27,748 bases of DNA from the NCBI GenBank assembly GCA_009602725.1, contig WELB01000074.1, forward strand, positions 186,064-213,811, given 5' to 3'. The notes beneath the pieces were generated by a model. That model made no database searches. It was not told the origin of the DNA and saw only the letters and a list, made by a program, of their open reading frames with translations. This DNA comes from Spirogloea muscicola. Its lineage: Eukaryota; Streptophyta; Zygnematophyceae; Spirogloeales; Spirogloeaceae. Shown one piece after another: positions 1 to 7,183 of the stretch. Position 1 is the stretch's first letter, and each line of letters begins with the position of its first letter. Both the position numbers and the translations under genes were made by a program.

Positions 1-301
1 GGCCCTCCACCGGCCCCCCGCGGCCTGCTGCGCCGCGCACGCCGGGCACACACGGCCCCCACTCGCGCCGCGGCGGAGCGGCGCCGACGCGAGTGCCCAA
101 TGCCGTTCGGCATCTGGTGCATGTTGTGGGTCACAAGCGCTCTCGCGCTGTTCTCTTGCATAGCTGTGTGTGTTTCGGCGCCTTTCGGCCCTTAAGACGG
201 TGTTCATTCTTTCTGGGCTGGCTTTCGTACCCATTCCCCTCGTTGGTCAGCTTTGGTCGCACCCAAAATTGTGGGGCCACACCGAAGCGAACGCCGTTGG
301 C
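1..301. other. GC-rich intergenic stretch with one repeat-unit copy
   Basis: No gene is supported here. The first 100 bases are very GC-rich and look non-coding. A plus-oriented copy of the dispersed ~50-bp unit lies at about 201-245, recognisable by the lead-in TTCATTCTTTCT and the core GGGCTGGC at 215-222; it is diverged after the core. The frames that stay open run across the transposon border at 302 and show no family motif, so I do not call them. Confidence 0.5.
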
Positions 302-304
302 TAA

Positions 305-718
305 GGGCCGGGTTACACCGGGTCGGTCGAGCCGAGCGGTACGTGTCGCGCGTTGTATGGAATGAACGGCGTTGCACTGGCGCGGGCCCGGTCGCGGTCG
401 CACGCCACGAAGGCGCCACATGGGACGCTGACCAGGTCGCCTTTTGGGCGCGTCCAAGGAAGCAACGCGCGCGTTGGCCACGCTGGCGGCCGGAATCCAG
501 ACAACCTCCCGAGGTGCTCTGGATTCCCAAAACCCCCCCCTCCCGCCTTCACGCCGGCCCCGCCCGACAAGCGACAGCTGGCACCAACCTCCTCCAAATA
601 CACGGAGACTCAAATACGCATCCGCACGTGCAGGCGGCCTCGGCCTCCGTGGCAGCGACCCCCCCTTGACCCGGCGGTCGAAACGATTTTGGCCGACCGA
701 CCCGGTGTAACCCGGCCC
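305..718. mobile_element. Non-autonomous DNA transposon (MITE), PIF/Harbinger-like
   Basis: A 414-bp element bounded by perfect 25-bp terminal inverted repeats at 305-329 and 694-718, both starting GGGCCGGGTTACACC when read inward. It is flanked on both sides by TAA (302-304 and 719-721), which looks like a 3-bp target-site duplication. A TWA duplication together with ends starting GGG/GGC is the known signature of PIF/Harbinger elements. The interior is GC-rich with no transposase motif, so the copy would depend on an enzyme encoded elsewhere. The perfect ends suggest a fairly recent insertion. Assignment to the superfamily is inference; the inverted repeats and flanking triplets are directly visible. 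Confidence 0.8.
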
Positions 719-750
719 TAAGAAAGAAGCAAGCGCGGCCAGATTAACTG

Positions 751-810
751 GTGGCTGGGAGAGGCCAGCCCAAATGAATGGACAAGGTCCGGAGCCGGAG
801 TGCTTAGGAC
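751..810 (-). repeat. Dispersed ~50-bp unit, minus copy, with upstream tail sequence
   Basis: Core GCCAGCCC at 764-771, preceded by GGTGGCTGGGAGAG and followed by AATGAATGGACAAGGTCCGG. Read on the minus strand it gives CCTTGTCCATTCATTT, then the hairpin core. Further on, 830-865 contains CTCAGTAACCTCTAGTCAG, a block found again near 14630-14650, so the family extends at least 100 bases beyond the core. Confidence 0.7.
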
Positions 811-866
811 TGAGACAGCAGTAAGCGAACTCTCAGTAACCTCTAGTCAGTAGATGCAAATCCGAA

Positions 867-901
867 TAGCTAGCAGGCGGAAAGACGTCGCCTGCTAGCT
901 A
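867..901. repeat. Perfect 13-bp hairpin
   Basis: TAGCTAGCAGGCG at 867-879 is followed by a 9-base loop and its exact reverse complement at 889-901. The stem itself contains the smaller palindrome GCTAGC. It lies between the repeat-unit copy at 751-810 and the reverse-transcriptase relic at 1089-1595. A function is not evident; it may be the fused ends of a very short foldback element or an RNA structure inside the old LINE 3' region. Confidence 0.75.
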
Positions 902-994
902 AGAAAGGGGCAGAGGGTCACGAGGCGAAAGTGGTTTTGAAGAGGGGGACTTGGGTGCCCACGAATCAGCACATTCCACTTTCGGCAGTCTCAC

Positions 995-1112
995 TTGGGT
1001 AGCCGGAGCGCACCGCCACGGAGGCCAGTGGCCTAGTAGTGGAAGCCCAGCGTGCTGATGGATGATTAAGCCTGGGAGTGCTGCGACCTCAGCGGGAGCT
1101 ACATCCTGTAAC
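995..1112 (+). repeat. Diverged direct repeat, copy A
   Basis: This segment aligns with 2813-2922 in the same orientation. Shared landmarks are a GGCCAGTGGCCT / GCCATTGGCCT block, CCCAGCGTGCTG / CCCAGCACGCTG, and GGAGTGCTGC followed by TCAGCG. Several substitutions and small indels separate the copies. It overlaps the downstream (minus-strand) end of the reverse-transcriptase relic and is probably part of the same old element family. Confidence 0.55.
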
Positions 1113-1595
1113 ACGCAAACCCCGCGAAACACTAGTACGCCCCAAGCTGCCTTCCCTGACTACGACGGCGCACGTCCACAAGCTGGGCCACACGCTGAGG
1201 GACGCCCCGTTTCTACCGTAGCCGCCAGAGATCCAGAGCGCACGGATAGGAGTGGCCTCCTCGTGGTTGGTCCTGGTAGAGACCATCCTTTGTGCTTCGC
1301 GTGGGTTGTGGCCCAGCCAGGCAGAGTCGGCATGACTATCCCAGAAATCTACCCCCTTGGAAGCGTCAATGAGTTTGACGTCAAGGAGGAGGCGAGGCCC
1401 TTTACTGGGCGGAATGTCGATTACGGCCAGGCGCCGCACATTATGCTTGCTACGTAGCTTGTGCTTGTGCTTGGAGACGGCATGATGCCCGACACACCAA
1501 TCGCCGAACAGTAAGCCTTGCGGACACATGCCAGTGTAACATCTCTGTAGTGGATTGTGGAAGGCAATGTGCTCGCCATCCTCAACACATCTCAA
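1089..1595 (-). mobile_element. Decayed LINE-type reverse-transcriptase C-terminal region
   Basis: The minus strand stays open for 168 codons. The translation contains GHHAVS then KLRSKHN, and DIPPSKGPRLLLDVKLID then SHADSAWLGHNPREAQR. This order, a His/Cys-rich knuckle, a basic RHN/KHN patch and then a 'LLLDVKLID' strand, is typical of the tail after the reverse-transcriptase domain in many non-LTR retrotransposon proteins. The polymerase motifs themselves (FADD-type box) are absent, so this is a 5'-truncated, inactive remnant. The plus strand is also open over much of the same span, but shows no family motif and is read as its shadow. Assignment rests on remembered motif layout, not on a search. 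Confidence 0.45.
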
Positions 1596-2812
1596 GCATG
1601 TGGGCAGCTCATGATGTAATCAGCTCTTTGACGACCCTCGCAATGGCGGATGCCAGTCAAGCGATTGGGTAAATGGCCGGAATGATGATGGACTGCTGTA
1701 CAAATAGGTCATCCGCAAGCCAAAAGAATCGTATTGTCGGAAATGCGTTTGATAAACGCGATGATCAGCGCAAAGCCACCAAGGACTGCCCTTATGGATG
1801 GGATGGCTCTCCTAGCGGACGACGGTGGCTGGCGGAGGACCTCTGCACCAGGGCAAGACAGTTCGCTTCCACAAGGTGGTATTGGTTGTGAATGAAGAGC
1901 CTGAAGGACTTAAAGAGCGTTGGAGGAATGCATGGATGGTGTTGAGGTAGAACGGCGCCAGCTAGGCCGACGCAGCATATCAAGCCAGCCGCGACCAGAG
2001 AATCCATGCCAGCTCTGTAGCGGGAAGAGCAGCCTGACGTCAGACTTACCGGTGCACAAAGTGCAATTGCAACGTGGGGGCCAAAGGCTGAAGCTGATTG
2101 CCACCAGCTTTACACCAGTGGAGGAAAGCGCAAATCATGCATGCTTCGTAAGGAGCTCAAACGACTGGGTGCTCAATGGAGATGAGTCCTGACAAGGTAT
2201 CTGGGACTGAGTGACACAGCTCGATGTATTTTTCGTCTACAAGCTACTCTGACTTGTGGCTCCTAAGAAGGAGTTGTTGGACGTTCGTGAAAGGCTGTGC
2301 GTAGCTGTGGGGTGAAGCACTTTCCGGCCCCTCAGACTTTGTCCACGTCTTTTCGGGCTAGCTTTAAGGGGCACAGTCTTAACACAACCCGTCGGGTAGC
2401 GGAACACTTGCGACCAGAGTCGGTGCTTGGGAAGCACGCACGCAGCAGCCTCCGACCGCCTGGGCCGTCCGCTGGTGGGCGGCGTGAAGGCGGCCGGACA
2501 GCTGCTCGGTGGACCTTCGCCAAGCAGGGCCCACCCGCTGCACGCGCGCAACCCGCATGAAAGGGCAGAGGTGAATCATTCCGAAGGGGGCGGGGGCTAC
2601 GAAAAGCCACCCTAGAAAGAATGAATACAATCCTAAGCGAAAGGCGCCAACACCCCACAGCTATGCAAGAAGAAGGGCGCGCGGTGCGCATGAAAATGAG
2701 ATCGAGGCCATTTCGAGTTTTATACAAGTCTGGTAATGGGGCAATGAGCTGGCTAAGGGGGTCTCTATTACCCACGAGTGAGCACATACATTCCCGACAA
2801 GCTAAGCTGAGG
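1596..2812. other. Intergenic stretch with degenerate repeats
   Basis: No gene is supported. Short open frames on both strands lack motifs, plausible splice signals or plausible starts. A degenerate minus-oriented copy of the dispersed unit is recognisable at about 2590-2630 (AAAAGCCACCCTAGAAAGAATG). The stretch probably consists of old, fragmented transposon sequence. Confidence 0.4.
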
Positions 2813-2922
2813 ACCCAGAGCACCACCCGCAAGCCATTGGCCTGGCCATGATCGCCCAGCACGCTGGTGTATCGCTAGTGCCCTAGGAGTGCTGCAGACT
2901 CAGCGAAAGCCGCATATCATAG
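2813..2922 (+). repeat. Diverged direct repeat, copy B
   Basis: Partner of 995-1112, in the same orientation. The best conserved part is GGAGTGCTGCAGACTCAGCG near 2886-2905, matching GGAGTGCTGCGACCTCAGCG near 1074-1093. The following 2923-3230 shows no gene. Confidence 0.5.
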
Positions 2923-3230
2923 CAGGCAACTAATGCTTGCGGGAAGCTAGAATGCCCTAAGATACCCGTCCGACTCAGTTGGCGGGCATCGACAAGCTGT
3001 GCCAGGCGATAGAGGCGGGAAGAAGTGGTCGCCCCGGGGGTGGTCCTTATGATGGCGCTTATAATTGCGCAAGACAAAAGAGGGATGGGAGCTTAGCAAT
3101 CACGAGTCAGAAGCCATGAGTCAAAGGGACTGGCAGCTGGTAAAGAGGCACCTCAACGAGACCCTAATATAGCAGGCAAAGCAAGGCCTGCCCGCAAGAG
3201 CAGTGCGTGAGCCTGGGAATGTTGGAAGGA

Positions 3231-3390
3231 CTAGGCAATGCGGAACACTTGGGCAGGCGACCTGGCGGCATAGAAGCCGGGCAGCTCACTCTGCTGTCCC
3301 TGCCGGCGATCGATGCCCGACGTGCAAGCTGCTGCAGAAGGTCCAGCCACCGACTGCCACATTCCCCGTGCACGCCCATCCAAATTAAAG
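3231..3390 (-). mobile_element. Second reverse-transcriptase tail relic
   Basis: On the minus strand the translation reads VHGECGSRWLDLLQQLARRA and ends near LPKCSALPSPSN. It is clearly related, at both nucleotide and protein level, to the minus-strand frame at 5401-5730 (VHGALGSQWLDLLARLARRA), although the two differ at many bases. The conserved 'D/G-VHG..GS.WLDLL..LARRA' segment fits the extreme C-terminus of LINE proteins, where a 'FVPLAV(D/E)...G' strand is followed by a helix of this kind. A repeat-unit pair lies immediately on its 5' side (minus sense), at 3380-3480, so different insertions are nested here. Confidence 0.45.
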
Positions 3391-3482
3391 CATTTCCTAA
3401 AACGAGGCGATGGCTTCACAGGCCAGCCCAAAAGAAGCAGCTCCTTCAAATGAATCTGATGGCTATGAGAAGCCAGCCCAAC
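3380..3482 (-). repeat. Two tandem copies of the ~50-bp unit
   Basis: Cores GCCAGCCC at 3422-3429 and 3472-3479 are exactly 50 bp apart, and each is preceded by GATGGCT and an A/G-rich stretch. Between them lies AAAAGAAGCAGCTCCTTCAA, the reverse complement of the unit's second half (consensus TTGGAAGAGCTRCTTCTTT). This shows that the unit is about 50 bp and can be tandem. Confidence 0.75.
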
Positions 3483-3540
3483 AGAAACAGCTCTTTCAAG
3501 GTAAGGCAAGGGCTTTGAAAGAAAAACACTTCAAATAGGA

Positions 3541-3660
3541 GGCGATGGCTGTGATTGACCAGCCCAGAAAAGATTTAAGAAGATACGAAGGCCAGCCGTT
3601 TAGACCTTGTTCAGTCCTTTTGGGCTGGCCTCTAACAGCCATTGCCTTATTTTGGAAGAG
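3541..3660. repeat. Inverted pair of repeat units
   Basis: A minus copy (GGCGATGGCTGTGATTGACC at 3541-3560) faces a plus copy (core GGGCTGGC at 3622-3629, followed by ACAGCCATTGCC). The outer ends are reverse complements of each other, so the segment can fold into a long imperfect hairpin with a loop of roughly 45 bases. The minus copy has the variant core GACCAGCCC. Confidence 0.7.
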
Positions 3661-3848
3661 CTATTTTAATCAATGGATTGAAGAAGGTCCAATAGGGCCA
3701 AAGGCGCAGAAAAGGATGAGCGAGGGCTGAAGACAACAGCAGCTCGTCCACATGAAGGCAGTGGCTGTGGTAGGCCGGGACAAAAGCAATGTATAATGGC
3801 AGGAAAGCGCAATCCACACAGCTATGCAAGCGCAGAAAGACGCTTCCA

Positions 3849-3900
3849 GTATAGGGCGATGGCTGTGAGAGGCCAGCCCAGAAAAGAAAGAGAGGTCTGA
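3849..3900 (-). repeat. Dispersed unit, minus copy close to consensus
   Basis: GGGCGATGGCTGTGAGAGGC at 3854-3873 followed by CAGCCCAGAAAAG; this is one of the copies closest to the apparent consensus. It stands alone, with no partner unit adjacent. Confidence 0.75.
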
Positions 3901-5160
3901 AGGGGCTTGTATGTAATAGGGGCGCTCTCAACTATTGACAAATTACTGGGATGGTGCCACGCACAGGCTAGTGAATCTGGGACGCCAGCCGCGCAGAGAG
4001 ACGGCGCCGAGACGCGGCAATACTCTTGAGGGCAATCCCAACGGACGGCGGTGGCGACAAGAAGAAGAGGGCGTCAAGGCAAAGCCGAGCGCGTGCGCTG
4101 TGAAGAAGCTCAAAAGAGAGTAGTTCTCAAGAGGCAGACGATGGCTGTGGAAGCGAAGACAAAATCGCTTCCCAGGTGGACAAGGTCCTAACGGGCCCAG
4201 AAGTGCTCAACACAAAAAGAAACGATCGCTGGGGCCAGCGCAAATAGACAGGGTCAACGTTCAATCAGGTTGTGGCAGTCAGGCCGTAGGTGGACAACAC
4301 TGTGAGAAGCTGACATCCTTACCCACATCCAGCGAGGGGCCATACCGCATTGAGATGGGCGCGTGGCTTTGCACCACCAGCCTGCAGACTATTCTTGGCT
4401 TTTGTGGATGCTTTGCCCTTTGCCTGTCTTCCCTCCTCACCCCTTTTTTACCCTTCGCCCCTCCTTACATTGGACGAAGCGTCTGCTTTGCCTAGCTTTG
4501 CTACAACTGCTCGACCTCTTTAAACATACCTTTCATCTGGCTCTCTCAGCGACCGCTCTAAGTGGCTGGCTCCTCACAGTCACTACTCCTAATGGGAGCA
4601 CACATTCCTGCTTTCCTGAGGGGCCCTGTATATGTAAGGGAGGGTGCGATGTGGGGGAATTCATAGCTGGTCTGGCTAATTTACTGATTACTGATACTGA
4701 TACTGATACTGATACTGATACTGATATTTACTGATGGACGATGGTCGACGGGCAGCTTGAAGTAAGAGCTCCCATGCACACCAAGAAGAAAGCCCGTCTT
4801 GCTCTTGGGCCTCAACATCCGCAGAGGCCCTGCTACACTAATGGGATTTCCTTTCGCCCTGATGAGGCACCAGCTAATCGCAACCATCTTGAGTTGTTCA
4901 GCAGAACAGGGAACTCGGCAACTGTACGACCGGTTTGCACAAAATCTTCGACCACCACCGTCTTCCCTGCAGCGGTCCTTGGCATTCGCCGTTCACTTGC
5001 GGCAGGCCGCGCCGTGGCTGCGCCTCCAGGTCTCAACAGGCGATGCTTTTCCGCCCTCTAATTCTTTGATCTGAACTTGCTGACGATAGATGATTGACTT
5101 ACTTGCACAACTCATGGCGAACAATGTTTTATGCGCCTTCCATCCCTGTTCAGACCTTGT
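3901..5160. other. Intergenic stretch, unassigned open frames
   Basis: No gene is supported. Two overlapping plus frames at 4741-5074 stay open for about 90-105 codons; one includes LYDRFAQNL and a leucine/arginine-rich tail, but no family is recognisable and no splice partners are evident. They could be relic transposon coding sequence or chance in GC-rich DNA. A hexamer microsatellite lies at 4690-4725. Confidence 0.35.
4690..4725 (+). repeat. (ACTGAT)6 microsatellite
   Basis: Six perfect tandem copies of the hexamer ACTGAT, with one more copy offset on each side (4683-4688 and around 4730-4735). In one frame it would encode alternating Thr-Asp, in another Ile-Ser, but nothing around it looks coding. 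Likely to be length-variable between strains. Confidence 0.9.
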
Positions 5161-5189
5161 TCCACTTTTTCTGGGCTGACCAATCACAG

Positions 5190-6390
5190 AGAAGTGGCAC
5201 TCCCAATGGGGGCAAGGGCTGTGGAAAGCCAGCCCGAAAAGAATTGACAAAGTTTCGAAGGAGCCAAATGACGGAGGGGCCTGAAAAGCGCTAAACAGCT
5301 ACGAAGGGGCCTGAAGTTGCTATGTCAGAACGGGGGAGGATGGACCACTCAGTACTTACGAGTGAGGAGCCTCAAGTCCGACAAACTAGCTGCCGGAAAA
5401 CTATTCCTTTGTCGAAAGCCTGAGGCCGTAGCGAGAGCACGGCCAGCACGCAGATGCAAGGCGTGGGCCATGGACCGCCGAAGGGAGACTGACAATCGCA
5501 ATGCAGTATACCTGGGCCCACGAGCCAGCGGCGTTCAAGTCAGCCGGCTCACCGCGCCTGCGGGACATAGCGCGGCGCGCAAGCCTGGCCAGCAGGTCGA
5601 GCCACTGGGACCCGAGAGCCCCGTGCACGTCCACAGCCAGGGGGACGAACTCATCTGCAGCCGGGTGGTCGGCGTATTTGGCCGCCTTGCTGCGAGCGGC
5701 CTTCGCCGCAGCGTGGCCAGTCACAGCCATCAGCCCTCAATTGGACGAAAATGAAAGCTCTGCCAATCTAAGGTAGTGGCTGTGAAAGGCCAGCCCAAGA
5801 AGAATGGACAAGGTATACTGGAAGAGTCTTTCGTCTCGTACATTCTTTGGGCTGGCCTCCCACAAGCCCACGCCTTGCATCTGTGTGCTGGCCGTGCTCT
5901 AGCTGCAGGCCTCTCTCTGGCTTTCGGCAAGGGGATTGCTTTGCGCCATGTCACTTCTTTCGGGCTGGCTTATCACAGCCATTGCCCCCATTGAGAGAGC
6001 CACTTCTTTCCTTGCGACGGCTAGTCTTTCTGACTTTGCGGCAGGTTACTAAGTGATTATACTACTGGGAAAAGCTATTGGGAAGGCGCTTTCTTGGCCC
6101 CTTCGGACCTTGTCAAATCTCTATGGCAGGCTGTTTACAGCCCTTGCCCCTCTTTGGCTTTGCTAGTTTGGGGGATAGTTGTCCGGCAGCTAGTCTGTCG
6201 GATTTGAGGCTCCTCACTCGTATCTACTGAGTGTGTCCATCCTCCCGCGTTCTGACATAGCTTCTTCAGGGCCCCTTCGTAGTTGCTTAGCGCTTTTGGG
6301 GCCCCTCCATCATTTGGCCCATTCGAATCTTTGTCAATTCTTTTTCGGGCTGGCCTTTCACAGCCCTTGCCCCCAAGGAGCGCCACTTCT
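5190..6390. repeat. 1.2-kb imperfect palindrome
   Basis: About 215 bp at 5190-5405 reappears as its reverse complement at about 6170-6390 with scattered mismatches. Landmarks are GCTATGTCAGAACG near 5320 against CGTTCTGACATAGC near 6250, ACGAGTGAGGAGCCTCAA near 5358 against TTGAGGCTCCTCACTCGT near 6206, and GCTAGC-type ends. The left arm then continues at 5405-5475 (CGAAAGCC ... GCACGGCCAGCACGCAGATG), pairing with 5865-5935 (CATCTGTGTGCTGGCCGTGC ... GGCTTTCG). The right arm therefore carries about 230 bp of extra sequence (5940-6170) between its two halves. Unit copies lie at 5172 (+), 5228 (-), 5789 (-), 5849 (+), 5962 (+) and 6347 (+). The structure fits two copies of the same retroelement tail inserted head to head. 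Confidence 0.75.
5401..5730 (-). mobile_element. Third reverse-transcriptase tail relic
   Basis: A minus-strand frame of 109 codons with the translation ARSKAAKYADHPAADEFVPL, then AVDVHGALGSQWLDLLARLA and RRA. A basic K/R-Y stretch, then 'FVPLAVDV.G.LG', then a leucine-rich helix, is the usual ending of LINE reverse-transcriptase proteins. It is the best preserved of the three relics. Read on the minus strand it is followed, in order, by the 5190-5475 palindrome arm and then the ~50-bp unit at 5228, which suggests that these are the 3' untranslated region and 3' end of the same element. No polymerase core is present upstream, so the copy is 5'-truncated. Family assignment is from memory of the motif pattern. 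Confidence 0.5.
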
Positions 6391-6399
6391 TTGCTAGCC

Positions 6400-7183
6400 C
6401 CTCGTTTTCTGTGGGCGTGCCCTTCCCTTCTGCGCAAGGTCATCTAGGAGATGCCACTTAGCTAACTCGTCTTTACTGCTTTGTCGGTCCAGCCGTGGCC
6501 CGCTGCAGCGGGAAACCCGCCCCGCGGACCTGTCAAAGCCGGGCAGCGAGCGCCTGCCGCGTGGCACGCTGCACCTGCCAGCCCCTTCACCCCCCCTGGT
6601 CCAGACCAGAAGCCTGCCCGCCTGAGACGGGCAGGAGGGACAAATTTTCGGGCTGCTCTCGTCAGGGCCTACCCATCGAAGCAACGGCCGACGGGAGTTT
6701 CTCCTTGACGTCGTTGCGAGCCAGGGGCAGCGAGCGCCCCCTAGAGCACGCCGGCCCTGCCCGCTCCGGACGGGCAGCACGGCAAAAAGCGGGCAGCTTC
6801 CACCACCGTCACGTTGGACGGCAATGTGACGCGCTAACGGTGTGCCCCTGCCAGCGCGACGCCGGGCAGCTGTGTGCACGTTTCGCAAGACCAGGCCCCG
6901 GGAGGCCCGCCGTCATCCGCGGCGCGGCGGCGGCGGCTTCGGCGGCGGAGGCGGCTTCGGTGCTGACACGGCCGTCGTGCCTCCTGCCGGAGCGGCTGCC
7001 GCGCCCGTCGTTGGCAGCCACAGCCTCGCTTTGACGGCAGTTGCGGCTTCATAGGCCACGGCCGACACTGGCGCCAGTGAGCGAGGGAGTTCCCGTCGTT
7101 GCCAGGCAAAGGCGGTGCCGCTGAGGCGGACGAGGAGCCAGAAGCCAGGATCTTGGCGGAGGATTTCCCTGTGCTCGCGCGCG
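6400..7183. promoter_or_regulatory. GC-rich hairpin-bearing region upstream of the LETM1-like gene
   Basis: No separate gene is supported. Three short hairpins are visible: CCTGCCCG/CGGGCAGG at about 6614-6636, CTGCCCG/CGGGCAG at about 6757-6779, and GTCACGTTG/CAATGTGAC at about 6807-6830. GGGCAGCGAGCGCC occurs twice (about 6541 and 6727). 6918-6960 is a GGC/TTC-rich simple repeat. The segment next to 7184 should contain the promoter and 5' untranslated region of the downstream gene; no TATA box stands out. Confidence 0.4.

Noticed and set aside
131-613. Overlapping long frames on both strands at the left end
   Set aside because: They run across the left end of the inverted-repeat element at 305-718; such frames follow from GC-rich DNA and show no transposase motif.
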